The position numbers and the translations under genes were made by a program. Under the pieces are notes generated by a model, which was given only the letters and a program-made list of their open reading frames with translations, was not told the DNA's origin and did no database searches. Of a stretch of DNA of 64,000 bases, positions 35,491 through 43,989 are shown one piece after another. Source of the DNA: Ruminococcus gauvreauii (GTDB lineage: Bacteria > Bacillota > Clostridia > Lachnospirales > Lachnospiraceae); NCBI RefSeq assembly GCF_025151995.1, contig NZ_CP102290.1:4081840-4145839 (forward strand). The letters run 5' to 3'. Every line of letters begins with the position of its first letter. Within the stretch, counting starts at the first letter, position 1.

Positions 35491-35542
35491 GTCTCTAAGA
35501 ACTCCCGGCGTTTATTATATAGTATATGTATGCCTTTCCAGA

Positions 35543-36082
35543 TTATACATCCTCAAGGAAGATCAGACTGAACCAGATGACCATGTTTTCACCCAGGAAA
35601 TAATCCATATGATGTTGTTCTATGGTGTTTGTCAGTACAATTCCGTGACTTTCAATACAGGGATGCATAATTTCCGGATGAACGCATGATTTTTTTGGAT
35701 AAGAACATTTTTCACAGGCAGAACAGGAGTCCGTGGACAGTGTATAACAAGAAACGGCATTCAGCCGGAGAAATTTCTCGATTTTCCTGGTGATATTTTC
35801 ATGTTCCTGCTTTGACTTCAGTGTACGTTCCATATCGGAATAATCCACAACTTCAGCAATGGAAGAAAACAGCAGTACTTTTGGATACTTCAGGCAGGTT
35901 TCCCTGCATTTCTCAATTGATCCAACTGCAGGCGGACAGGACCAGGAGCTTCCATAGCGGGAGCATTCTTTTTTACAGATCGTACGCACTTTGTCCGTGA
36001 ATTCCAATTCCCGGGTGTCAAGAAGGGCATACTGGTAAATGGGAAACTGTGTGATATAATCCTCGATAATCTCAAATTTCAT
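35543..36082 (-). CDS. DUF2284 family cysteine-rich metal-binding protein
   Basis: A 179-residue protein with CKKECSRYGSSWSCPPAVG near residue 45 and a second cluster SCSACEKCSYPKKSCVHP near residue 125. These match the DUF2284 family of predicted metal-binding (possibly iron-sulfur) proteins, whose function is unknown. The open frame continues upstream to 36259, but that part is translation of repeat family B. I place the start at 36082 (MKFEIIED), where GAGGAG has ideal spacing. A weak -35/-10 pair (TTGCAT, GATAAT) lies near 36110-36145. Confidence 0.85.
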   Translation of the reverse strand: MKFEIIEDYITQFPIYQYALLDTRELEFTDKVRTICKKECSRYGSSWSCPPAVGSIEKCRETCLKYPKVLLFSSIAEVVDYSDMERTLKSKQEHENITRKIEKFLRLNAVSCYTLSTDSCSACEKCSYPKKSCVHPEIMHPCIESHGIVLTNTIEQHHMDYFLGENMVIWFSLIFLEDV

Positions 36083-36140
36083 GATTGTCATCTCTCCTCG
36101 TCTTTCGATACCCTTATTATCCTCAGTTTGCGTAAAAAAT

Positions 36141-36264
36141 GCAATCCCCAAAAATTTTCTTTTTGGGGATTGCGAATACCGGCGGCGATTGCGGGAGCCC
36201 GAAAGACGGAGCAATCGACTTTCATTTATGATGATGACGCCGTCAGGCATCATATCCATTTACT
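36141..36264. repeat. Repeat family B, copy 2 (short form)
   Basis: Bases 36167-36264 match copy 1 at 31057-31154 with about six differences. This copy lacks the extra 5' stem of copy 1; in its place is a perfect 14-bp hairpin, GCAATCCCCAAAAA (36141-36154) with TTTTTGGGGATTGC (36160-36173), which overlaps the block. The ATGATG/CATCAT stem near 36229-36253 is preserved, although its bases differ from copy 1. The repeat ends exactly at the stop codon of the alcohol dehydrogenase gene. Confidence 0.85.
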
Positions 36265-37454
36265 TAGAAATCGATATCTTCGCCATAGAAGCAGGCTTTG
36301 AGAAGTTTTTCCATCTCTTCCTGAACCGGAACACGAGGATTGGAACCGGTGCAGGCGTCGCCGATCGCCAGTTCTGCGACAGCCGGAAGTTTTTCCATGA
36401 ATTCTTTCTCATCGATGATGCCGCCTTCGTATTCTTTGATGGAATCCGGAATATCCAGGGAAGCATTCATCTTTTTAATCTCAGCTACCAGTGCCGCGAC
36501 TTTTTCATCCGTGCTGTCCCCTCCGAGACCGATGAAGTCTGCGATCTCAGCGTAGCGAACAGCGGCTTCCTGAACCTTCGCGTTGTACTGGATCACTCTC
36601 GGAAGGTACATTGCGTTGGCACAGCCGTGCACAATGTGTCCGCCTGTATAAGCGGCCCCCGTCTTGTGAGCCATCGAATGTACGATTCCGAGCAGTGCAT
36701 TGGAAAATGCCATTCCTGCCAGGCACTGAGCGTTGTGCATGCGGTCACGTGCTTCCATATCACCGTCATAGGAAGCTTTCAGGTCATTATGTACCATTTT
36801 AATCGCATGAAGGGCGAGAGGATCTGTATAATCGCAATGGAGTGTGGATACATAAGCTTCAATCGCATGCGTCATCGCATCCATGCCGGTGTGAGCCGTA
36901 AGCTTAGGAGGCATTTTCTCCGCCAGTTCCGGATCAACGATCGCTACATCCGGTGTGATATTAAAGTCAGCGAGTGGATATTTGATACCTTTGCTGTAGT
37001 CTGTGATAACGCTGAATGCTGTTACTTCCGTGGCTGTTCCGGATGTTGAAGGAATCGCACAGAATCTGGCTTTCGTACGTAATGTCGGGAAGCTGAACGG
37101 TGTGATCAGATCTTCAAAAGAGGTTTTCGGATACTCATAAAATGCCCACATTGCTTTGGCAGCATCGATCGGTGAGCCTCCTCCCATGGCTACAATCCAG
37201 TCCGGACCAAATTCCTGCATCATCGCGGCACCGCGCATAACAGTGTCCACGCTTGGATCCGGCTCGACATTTTCAAAGAGTTCCACCTCCATGCCGGCCG
37301 CTCTCAGGTACTCAACGGCCCTGTCAAGAAAACCAAAACGTTTCATGGATCCGCCGCCGACTACCAGTACGGCTTTCGAGCCTTTCAGGTTTTTCAGTTC
37401 CTCCAGCGATCCCTTTCCGTGATAAAGGTCTCTCGGTAATGTAAAACGTCCCAT
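36264..37454 (-). CDS. Iron-containing alcohol dehydrogenase
   Basis: NAD(P)-dependent group III alcohol dehydrogenase, 396 residues, probably reducing an aldehyde to an alcohol during fermentation. The nucleotide site is GGGSPIDAAKAMW. Iron ligands are visible in AHTGMDAMTHAIEAYVS, IVHSMAHKTGA and HIVHGCANA. The substrate (butanol, 1,3-propanediol or other) cannot be told. AGGAGGGCAA precedes the ATG. Upstream, TATAAT at 37494-37489 on the minus strand could be a -10 box but the -35 is weak. It is a single-gene unit. Confidence 0.92.
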   Translation of the reverse strand: MGRFTLPRDLYHGKGSLEELKNLKGSKAVLVVGGGSMKRFGFLDRAVEYLRAAGMEVELFENVEPDPSVDTVMRGAAMMQEFGPDWIVAMGGGSPIDAAKAMWAFYEYPKTSFEDLITPFSFPTLRTKARFCAIPSTSGTATEVTAFSVITDYSKGIKYPLADFNITPDVAIVDPELAEKMPPKLTAHTGMDAMTHAIEAYVSTLHCDYTDPLALHAIKMVHNDLKASYDGDMEARDRMHNAQCLAGMAFSNALLGIVHSMAHKTGAAYTGGHIVHGCANAMYLPRVIQYNAKVQEAAVRYAEIADFIGLGGDSTDEKVAALVAEIKKMNASLDIPDSIKEYEGGIIDEKEFMEKLPAVAELAIGDACTGSNPRVPVQEEMEKLLKACFYGEDIDF

Positions 37455-37554
37455 AAATTGCCCTCCTGTTCCTTATTTTTATGCAAATATTATACTATAT
37501 TTTGGAAATTATTGCATTACATTTGCAAAAAAAATTCAATTTTAATATTTAATC

Positions 37555-38568
37555 TCAATAAACAGGTCTCACCGGATGGCGGAGCACGGTTTTCAGATTC
37601 TCAGGTTTCGTCTTTCTCGGATCTCCCAGATAGATCTCATGGTGCAGACGCTTTTCCGAAATATCACACTGATACCCGTGTTCCGAGATGAATGCTTCCA
37701 GCTTTTCGATCGTCGCTGGTTCCTCGTCGTACGATCCCCTGTGCATGACCTGGCAGCACAGGCCCTCTGTAAATATTTCCAGTCTTACTGCGGAAAAATC
37801 AAGATGAGGTTTCTTTTTTAACAGGCTCTCCTTTGCCCATTCAAATACCTCTTCCGTGACAAATTCCGGCTGTCGGATCATAGCAGTCCAGCAGAACCTG
37901 TCCTTATCGGTAATGGCACCGCGTCCGTCAAAAACTGCACCGTCCAGTTTCCAGAGCCCTTCCAGAGGAGGGACCACATATTCGAAATATCCTTCCGGCT
38001 GATTGCCGCTTAGTTTGCTCATTTTAATGGTAAATGACAGTCCATACAGGATTTCCACAGCATTCTGGTAGCTCTTTGATGTATTGGGATTTCCTCTTCC
38101 ATCCACCATAATAAACGTCATTTCCGGTACGTCAATCACTGCGGGTGTACTTTTGGGCAGATATAAATCCCTGTACACTTTTTTGTAATCCAGCTTCCCG
38201 CCAGTCTTCAATGATGTTTCCCCGGTTTTTGCGGATCTCTCTTTCGTGTCTTTCTTCTTCCGCGGTTTCGGATCAGGCAGCTGACTGCAGGTGGCAGCCG
38301 CGAGCTGTGCTAAAAATGCACGGTCGTCTAAATTTTCTATCAGGAAATAGGGTTTCGCCCCTTCATAAGGAGGCACCTCGTCAAAATCGCCGCAGATTTC
38401 CCGTCCGGCATCTGTGATTTTTATAAAGAACTGATTGTCGCAGATGACAGCAAAAAACTTCCCATTACAGTAAAGTCCGTATTCACCAAACATTCTTTTG
38501 CTGGTAATGTTTCCTGCATCCCCAAGCTGATCGGTCACGAACTGCACAAATTCAAGATTTGAAGCCAT
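37555..38568 (-). CDS. TfoX N-domain / GyrI-like domain fusion protein
   Basis: A 337-residue two-domain protein. Residues 1-95 match the TfoX N-terminal domain (SKRMFGEYGLYCNGKFFAVICD). A Lys-rich linker spans about 97-125. Residues about 126-337 match GyrI-like small-molecule-binding proteins (KVYRDLYLPKSTPAVIDVPE, FIMVDGRGNPNTSKSYQNAV, RLEIFTEGLCCQVMHRGSYDEEP). Both halves also occur as separate proteins. No DNA-binding domain is seen, so it may sense or sequester a small compound. AAAGGAGATG precedes the ATG. I infer the fusion to be genuine because the frame is unbroken. Confidence 0.82.
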   Translation of the reverse strand: MASNLEFVQFVTDQLGDAGNITSKRMFGEYGLYCNGKFFAVICDNQFFIKITDAGREICGDFDEVPPYEGAKPYFLIENLDDRAFLAQLAAATCSQLPDPKPRKKKDTKERSAKTGETSLKTGGKLDYKKVYRDLYLPKSTPAVIDVPEMTFIMVDGRGNPNTSKSYQNAVEILYGLSFTIKMSKLSGNQPEGYFEYVVPPLEGLWKLDGAVFDGRGAITDKDRFCWTAMIRQPEFVTEEVFEWAKESLLKKKPHLDFSAVRLEIFTEGLCCQVMHRGSYDEEPATIEKLEAFISEHGYQCDISEKRLHHEIYLGDPRKTKPENLKTVLRHPVRPVY

Positions 38569-38619
38569 AATTATTTCATCTCCTTTACAGATTTTATAAC
38601 CTCATGATATCACAGCAAA

Positions 38620-38675
38620 CATGACATCTATATGTCATGATGCCAGGGTCAAAAGGTCAAAAAACCTTTTGACCC
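38620..38675. terminator. Two adjacent hairpins upstream of the TfoX-GyrI gene
   Basis: CATGACAT/ATGTCATG (38620-38639, loop CTAT) is followed by a perfect 12-bp stem, GGGTCAAAAGGT (38646-38657) with ACCTTTTGACCC (38664-38675). They lie between the divergent TfoX-GyrI and DHFR-family genes, upstream of both. A terminator is not expected there, so operators or a remnant repeat are alternatives. Confidence 0.45.
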
Positions 38676-38728
38676 CAATATCACATCATTGTTTCCCAAA
38701 AAATTGCTGAATCAGCTCACACGGTCAT

Positions 38729-38757
38729 ATGACAATGTTTAAGGGAAATGATATAAT
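38729..38757 (+). promoter_or_regulatory. Strong promoter of the DHFR-family gene
   Basis: ATGACA (38729-38734) and a perfect TATAAT (38752-38757) are separated by 17 bases. Transcription would start about 53 bases before the ATG at 38817. Confidence 0.75.
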
Positions 38758-38816
38758 ATACACACAGGCAAATTGAAACTGAACAATAAAGTAAGAAAGC
38801 AAAGAAATGAGGAAAC

Positions 38817-39344
38817 ATGAGAAAAATAATTTTATTTATTGCCATGAGCCTTGACGGATATATTGCGGACAGTAATGGCGGGGTAGCTTGGTTAAACGGT
38901 CACGGAGATGATGAAACTATTGACACTTATACAGAATTTACAAAAGATATAGATACCGTTTTAATGGGGTGGAATACTTATCATCAAATTGTTACCGAGC
39001 TTTCTCCAAAAGAATGGGTCTATCATGAATTTACAACTTATGTATTGACACATAAAGAGTATAATTCTTCTAAACAAATTCGTTTCACAAGTGAAAATCC
39101 TGTCGTATTGTCGGAACGGCTGAAAAAAGAAGCAGGAAAAGACATATGGATTTGTGGCGGTGCAAATCTTATTCAGCAGTTGGTAAGTAAAAATGTGATT
39201 GATAAATACTACATTTCCGTTATTCCTACTCTGCTGGGTAATGGAATTCGCCTTTTTAGCAACATGGAAAACGAAATAAAATTGAAACTTTATAATACAC
39301 AGACATATAACGGTATAATTGATTTGATTTATATGCGTAGATAA
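38817..39344 (+). CDS. Dihydrofolate reductase-family (RibD C-terminal) protein
   Basis: A 175-residue protein of the DHFR/RibD reductase family. MRKIILFIAMSLDGYIADSNG, VLMGWNTYHQ and IWICGGANLIQQL mark the NADPH-binding fold; KYYISVIPTLLGNGIRLF closes it. The substrate is unknown; such solo proteins are often called dihydrofolate reductase without proof. Base composition is clearly different from its neighbours: 22 of 60 and 20 of 60 bases are G or C in rows 39061 and 39181. With its plus orientation and own strong promoter, this suggests recent acquisition. Confidence 0.85.
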   Translation: MRKIILFIAMSLDGYIADSNGGVAWLNGHGDDETIDTYTEFTKDIDTVLMGWNTYHQIVTELSPKEWVYHEFTTYVLTHKEYNSSKQIRFTSENPVVLSERLKKEAGKDIWICGGANLIQQLVSKNVIDKYYISVIPTLLGNGIRLFSNMENEIKLKLYNTQTYNGIIDLIYMRR

Positions 39345-39404
39345 AGGTTAACGCACCAGGGCTGATATCGTTTGTTTTTTACTGTAAAAAAGACACGTGG
39401 GAAA

Positions 39405-40229
39405 TTATAAAAGATACCGGAGGCTTCCGGTCTTGGCACCGAGTTTCAGGCAGGTCACAAAATCCGTAATGTCCTGCTCCAGATAATGATATAAATTCCG
39501 GTCACTTCCGTATTGGTCCCTGACCAGAGTTTCCAGCAACTGCAAGATACGCTGTTCCAACTGCTTTTTATCGGACAGCTCAACCAGTTGCTTCAGCTTT
39601 TCATAGTCCAGTCTGCGTTTTGGCGTTCCCGGTTTTCGGCAGATCAGCATACAGACCAGAAGGTGTCTGAGTATGATGCTGCTGATATTATAGAACTCTC
39701 TTTGGTAATCCGGCTGGAAACGTGATAACGTGCCCCACACGTAATCAGCCGGCAGCCTGTTCAGAAAACGCTGTTCCAGGCTGATGCCGATGATATAGTG
39801 TTCTATGGCATCAATGCCTGTGGCATTTATCCCTGACCCAAGGGTCGGATAGTCCATGGTAATGACCGTCTCCTGCGGGGCGAATCTGGCATCATAATAT
39901 AGAAAAAAACCAGGGAGTGCTTTGGTAACGGTATCATGATAGTTTTCATTTCCATATGCACAGAAATCTGAAATCATCGCATTGTACTGTTCCTGCGCCG
40001 TCTTTACCTTTTCAAGGACCCTTTCATATCCCAGCTGATATGCCTTCCCGGCGGAGAGTTTCATATCTGAAGTCAGTGTATTTTCGTCCGTGCACTCGTT
40101 GATGCAGTAAATCACTGCCTCCATCAGCTGATTTGCCCTTTCATAGGTGATCGATGTACTCTCTTTCGAGGTAAATTTCCCGGCAAGTCCTGCCACTACA
40201 GGAATCAACTCTTCCATCGTATTATCCAT
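39405..40229 (-). CDS. Uncharacterised protein, DUF6179-like
   Basis: A 274-residue, largely helical soluble protein without signal peptide or transmembrane helix. Notable segments are LKLSAGKAYQLGYERVLEKVK and DYPTLGSGINATGIDAIEHYIIG. From memory it resembles the DUF6179 group found beside DUF6323 proteins in gut clostridia; this is tentative. I place the start at the ATG at 40229, six bases after GGAGG, rather than the GTG directly before it. It follows its partner gene by 12 bases. No function can be given. Confidence 0.65.
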   Translation of the reverse strand: MDNTMEELIPVVAGLAGKFTSKESTSITYERANQLMEAVIYCINECTDENTLTSDMKLSAGKAYQLGYERVLEKVKTAQEQYNAMISDFCAYGNENYHDTVTKALPGFFLYYDARFAPQETVITMDYPTLGSGINATGIDAIEHYIIGISLEQRFLNRLPADYVWGTLSRFQPDYQREFYNISSIILRHLLVCMLICRKPGTPKRRLDYEKLKQLVELSDKKQLEQRILQLLETLVRDQYGSDRNLYHYLEQDITDFVTCLKLGAKTGSLRYLL

Positions 40230-40241
40230 CACAATCCTCCG

Positions 40242-40772
40242 TCACATCAATTCATCCAGCGCCTGCAGAAAAACATCCTTATCCCATCGCTTAACAATGT
40301 CCATTTTATGGAACTCACCTCCGCTGTTTGTATTCCGGTATCCCCTGTACCCTGCCCGAATGGCCTGTGAAAAAATGTCAAGACATGTACCTTCCAGGTA
40401 ATCCAGATCTCCGAAGCAAACCGTCTCAAACTGCTCTTTCATAAATTCCAGAAGTTCCGCATCTGTGATTTCATCCAGCATCTCATTCTTATACAAATAA
40501 AAAATCTCCTGCAGCCGCTTTAAGGTTTCCACATAATTATTCTGATCGATATACTGAGAATCGCAGAATACGAAAATCAGCTGCGGCAGGATTCCTTCGC
40601 CAAACTCCACACGCTTTTCGGCTCTTAATACCTCACTCCTCTCCCTTACCAGAAGCTGTGCATCTTCCTGTGACAAGACCAGTCCGAATCTTTCCGTATA
40701 CTGATTAGCCTCCAGCACCTTTGTCAGTTGATTCTGATCTGACATGAGCAAAATCCAATCTTTATCTTTCAT
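40242..40772 (-). CDS. Uncharacterised protein, DUF6323-like
   Basis: A 176-residue soluble protein, acidic and helical (LGLVLSQEDAQLLVRERSEVLR-like core, then GILPQLIFVFCDSQYIDQNNYVETL). It resembles the DUF6323 group that is encoded next to DUF6179 proteins; function is unknown. The start at 40772 has CAGGGAGG before it. The frame continues upstream to 40886, but that stretch contains the terminator of the WYL gene and is not coding. It is the first gene of a two-gene operon. Confidence 0.68.
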   Translation of the reverse strand: MKDKDWILLMSDQNQLTKVLEANQYTERFGLVLSQEDAQLLVRERSEVLRAEKRVEFGEGILPQLIFVFCDSQYIDQNNYVETLKRLQEIFYLYKNEMLDEITDAELLEFMKEQFETVCFGDLDYLEGTCLDIFSQAIRAGYRGYRNTNSGGEFHKMDIVKRWDKDVFLQALDELM

Positions 40773-40871
40773 TGAAATGCCTCCCTGTGATCTTAATCTG
40801 ATGATTATAACGCCGCGCCGCAGCCAGTACCAGTCTTGAAATTTTTGCTGATTTGTGGTAATATAAAACAG

Positions 40872-40899
40872 AAAAAGAGAGGACATCCCCTCTCTTTTC
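40872..40899 (-). terminator. Terminator after the WYL regulator gene
   Basis: AAAAGAGAGG (40873-40882) pairs perfectly with CCTCTCTTTT (40889-40898) around a six-base loop, with A/T-rich arms that could work in both directions. It lies 10 bases after the end of the WYL gene. Confidence 0.75.
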
Positions 40900-40908
40900 C
40901 TGTTCTAT

Positions 40909-41817
40909 TTACGTATGATATCTCTGAAGCAGCTTTTCTGCGCGCTGCACAAATTCTTCCCGAAGGCATTCCGGCTCCAGCAGTTCTACCTTATCGCCAA
41001 AGCTGAAAATCCAGCTGAACAGGTTTTCCTGATCGGAAAAGCCAAATGTAAACAGCAGTTTTCCGTCTTCCCGTTCCGTAAAACATTTCGGTCCATATTC
41101 CTCGATCAGCCGCCATTTCATCTCCTGTTCAAAAAGTGCCCTGACGGAAATTAGCGGTGGTGTGACGTGTTCCGGAGACAGATCGGGCACGGAAAAAGGA
41201 ACTGGTTCGTATACTTCCCCGAGACTCTCCACCTCAAGCATCCTGTTTAACTTGAACAGGCGAAAATCCTGTTTCTGACAGCATCTTCCCCAGATATACC
41301 AGGAAGACCATTTAAATATCAGCAGATAAGGTTCTATCGTCCGGATGCTGTTTCCGACCGGGGCGAAGTAGGAAAATGTAATCTTTTCACGCTGTGCGAT
41401 CGCAGTCTGTATCAGTTCGATCTTCGGCGCCAGCAGCGATTTATACCAGGAAGAAAGATCGATCAGAATATGCTCATTGGAAGTGAGTATGTCCGGATTC
41501 TCTGCGGACAATTTTTCCATCAGCTGTCTCATTTTTCTGTTTCCGCTGACGCTGTCAAGACTTCGAAGTCCCGTAAGAATAGCCTGCATATCCGATGCCG
41601 TCAGAAGCGTCCGGTCAATGCGGTATCCATCCATAATGGAAATCCCCCCGTTTGTCCCCTGCGTCGTCACGATGGGAATGCCTGCCCTGCACAGAGCCTC
41701 AATATCCCGGTTGATGGTGCGCCTTGACACCTCGAATTTTTCTGAAAGATAAGGAGCCGTCACCTTCTCCTGCTGCAGCAGAATGGACAGAATCCCGATC
41801 AGTCGTTCTATTTTCAT
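40909..41817 (-). CDS. YafY-type transcriptional regulator (HTH plus WYL domain)
   Basis: The 302-residue regulator has an N-terminal helix-turn-helix (residues 1-60, LSEKFEVSRRTINRDIEALCRAGIPI) and a WYL ligand-binding domain (about 135-215, KITFSYFAPVGNS... WYIWGRCCQ). A C-terminal WCX-like extension follows. WYL regulators sense small molecules or nucleic acids. AAGGAG precedes the ATG. The gene follows the sugar ABC operon on the same strand after 76 bases, so it could be cotranscribed or control it, but this is not shown. Confidence 0.9.
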   Translation of the reverse strand: MKIERLIGILSILLQQEKVTAPYLSEKFEVSRRTINRDIEALCRAGIPIVTTQGTNGGISIMDGYRIDRTLLTASDMQAILTGLRSLDSVSGNRKMRQLMEKLSAENPDILTSNEHILIDLSSWYKSLLAPKIELIQTAIAQREKITFSYFAPVGNSIRTIEPYLLIFKWSSWYIWGRCCQKQDFRLFKLNRMLEVESLGEVYEPVPFSVPDLSPEHVTPPLISVRALFEQEMKWRLIEEYGPKCFTEREDGKLLFTFGFSDQENLFSWIFSFGDKVELLEPECLREEFVQRAEKLLQRYHT

Positions 41818-41893
41818 AAAAACTCCTTAACCATTCATTGTATGATACGGTTAGTATAACGCAGGCGGAGGATTTCAGCAAATAAAATTATCG

Positions 41894-42994
41894 TTACTGA
41901 TAATCAGCCAGATTATCTTTTGTTACCAGCTCATACGGTATTTCGATGAACTCCGGCTGCAGCTCGGAAGCACAAGCGGAATATGCAGCAATTGCTCCCC
42001 ACTGTCCCTGTTTTACCGCATTCTGGAATACCGTACAGCCAAATGTGCCTTCTGAAACGGCCCTTTTCGCATCATCATTGGCATCGATGCCACAGTTGAT
42101 AATCCCTGTCACTCCTGCAGCCTGTTCTGCCTGCAGTGCTCCCATTGCCATTTCATCATTGGCTGCGACGATGACATCAATCTTGTCCCCGTACTGAACC
42201 ATCCAGTCCTCTGTGATATCCATAGCCTTATCTCTCAGGTATTCCCCCTCCAGACTTGCAAGCAGTTCGTAGTTGTAGCCCGCTTTGTCCAGAGTTTCAA
42301 AGAACCCTTCTTTTCTGAGCGTTGTATGGGTATAACCATTGCTTCCTTCCAGATAACACAAGTTTAATGTTTCAGAATCATCTACATTTTCAATCAGATA
42401 CTCTGCCTGCAGCTGTCCGGACAGATAATGGTCTGACCCGATAAAGAAGTGATCTTCCTCTGTACAGTTCGGCTCAGCTGTGATGTTGATGACTGGAATA
42501 CCGGCTTCCTGGGCAAGACCGCACACAGCCACGTCGCCGTCTGAGTCAACGGGAGTCAGCAGAATCGCGTCCACCCCCTGAGTGATAAAGTTTTCCATAA
42601 GCTCCATCTGTGTATTGACATCATTCTTTCCATCGGCAACATTCAGTTTCACATTCGGATAATTTTCTTTTGTATAATTTTCTACCTCTTCCTGGACTTT
42701 GGCACAGAAGGTATCCGTAAAGCTCATCGTAATATATCCCCAGGTGAATGTTTCATCCCCGTTAACCGCATACGTTTTGGCAAGTTCCTGTTCCCAGTCA
42801 AGTAAATCCGCCGCCGGCGTTTCGTCCTTCTCTGCATCATCTGCGGCCTTCGGCGCCTCTTCATTCTCTTTTGCTTCCTCCGTCTCCGCCGGAGCCGGCG
42901 CATCTGTTGTGTCTGCCGCCTCTTTCTGCCCGCACCCAAACATGGAGACTGCCATCATTGCCGTGATTCCAATTGCCAGTAATCTTCTTTTCAT
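41894..42994 (-). CDS. ABC transporter substrate-binding lipoprotein, ribose type
   Basis: A 366-residue periplasmic-binding-protein-type-1 lipoprotein. The signal peptide ends in VSMFGC (lipobox Cys about residue 21). An acidic Ala/Glu linker (25-60) leads to the binding domain, with DAILLTPVDSDGDVAVCGLAQEAGIPVINI and IDVIVAANDEMAMGALQA, as in RbsB-like sugar-binding proteins. It lies after the permease and ATPase genes of the same operon. The sugar or sugar-like ligand is unknown. AAAGGAGAAG precedes the ATG. Confidence 0.9.
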   Translation of the reverse strand: MKRRLLAIGITAMMAVSMFGCGQKEAADTTDAPAPAETEEAKENEEAPKAADDAEKDETPAADLLDWEQELAKTYAVNGDETFTWGYITMSFTDTFCAKVQEEVENYTKENYPNVKLNVADGKNDVNTQMELMENFITQGVDAILLTPVDSDGDVAVCGLAQEAGIPVINITAEPNCTEEDHFFIGSDHYLSGQLQAEYLIENVDDSETLNLCYLEGSNGYTHTTLRKEGFFETLDKAGYNYELLASLEGEYLRDKAMDITEDWMVQYGDKIDVIVAANDEMAMGALQAEQAAGVTGIINCGIDANDDAKRAVSEGTFGCTVFQNAVKQGQWGAIAAYSACASELQPEFIEIPYELVTKDNLADYQ

Positions 42995-43023
42995 CTTTCT
43001 TCTCCTTTTTTATTGTGTATGAT

Positions 43024-43989
43024 TTACTTTGTATTTGCCTTACGGACCTGAACATCGATGATAACCGCCACACAGATCAGGATACCGAGTACGATGTCCT
43101 GGAACGACGAGTTGATGTTCTGCAGGTTCATGAAGTTCTTTATGATACCGATGATCAGGGAGCCCACGATGGTATTCAGGATATTCCCCACACCTCCGCT
43201 CATACTTGTTCCGCCGACGATGACCGCCGTGATCGCATCCATCTCCATCCCTTCACCGGCTGCCGGCTGCCCCGAACTCATCCGCGCCATCAGCAGGATT
43301 CCTGCAAGCCCCGTACAGACTCCGCCGAACGCACACGCGAAGAACTTGGACCTCTTTACACGGATACCCGACGCCAGCGCTGCCGCCTGGTTTCCTCCAA
43401 TCGCATATAACGACCTCCCCATCGGGGTCCATGCCAGTATGATGTACGTGATGATCAGCACGAGGATCATGATCACCACCGGGAACGGGATGAACCCGAT
43501 GTACCCCTGTCCCAGGAAGTTAAAGGATGCCGGAAGGTTCGAATAGTTCTGGCCCCCCGTGAACGCCATGATCGCTCCGTCCGCCATCTGCATGGATGCC
43601 AGCGTTGCGATGAACGGCGGTATGTCAAACGCCGTGATCAGCGCGCCGTTGATCGCACCGAACAGCAGTCCGCATGCCAGGCCTACCACCAGCGCCAGGA
43701 ACAAATTTCCCGTCTTCATCATGCAGTACGCCGACAGCGTTCCTGCAAACGCCAGCACTCGCCCCGGCGACAGGTCGACCATTCCCGAGATCAGCATCAG
43801 CTGCTCCCCGCATGCCAGGATTGTGATGACCACGACCTGGCGGACAACGTTCCTCAAGTTCACGCCCGAAATAAAGTTGCGGTTCACGACCGACATTATC
43901 ACAAACAACAATACAAAGATCAATACGATCCCAAATTTACTGTAAAATTCAGCCACCGAAAAACTGCCTTTTTTACTCTTCACCATCAT
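43024..43989 (-). CDS. ABC transporter permease, ribose/RbsC type
   Basis: The 321-residue inner-membrane permease has about eight to ten hydrophobic helices and the RbsC-family block NVVRQVVVITILACGEQLMLISGMVDLSPGRVLAFAG. GRSLYAIGGNQAAALASGIRV is the ATPase-contacting region. Its start overlaps the ATPase stop by four bases. Base composition is higher in G+C than flanking genes: 37 of 60 in row 43321. Confidence 0.92.
   Translation of the reverse strand: MMVKSKKGSFSVAEFYSKFGIVLIFVLLFVIMSVVNRNFISGVNLRNVVRQVVVITILACGEQLMLISGMVDLSPGRVLAFAGTLSAYCMMKTGNLFLALVVGLACGLLFGAINGALITAFDIPPFIATLASMQMADGAIMAFTGGQNYSNLPASFNFLGQGYIGFIPFPVVIMILVLIITYIILAWTPMGRSLYAIGGNQAAALASGIRVKRSKFFACAFGGVCTGLAGILLMARMSSGQPAAGEGMEMDAITAVIVGGTSMSGGVGNILNTIVGSLIIGIIKNFMNLQNINSSFQDIVLGILICVAVIIDVQVRKANTK

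Noticed and set aside
36083..36259. N-terminal extension of the DUF2284 protein
   Set aside because: The extra residues are translated from repeat family B and match translation of the other repeat copy. The good ribosome-binding site is at 36082.
36081..37049. A 322-codon plus-strand frame across the alcohol dehydrogenase gene
   Set aside because: It is antisense to a well-supported iron alcohol dehydrogenase and begins inside repeat family B. Its product has no family features.
40773..40886. Longer start for the DUF6323-like protein
   Set aside because: The extension reads through the terminator of the WYL gene, and the ATG at 40772 has a clear ribosome-binding site.
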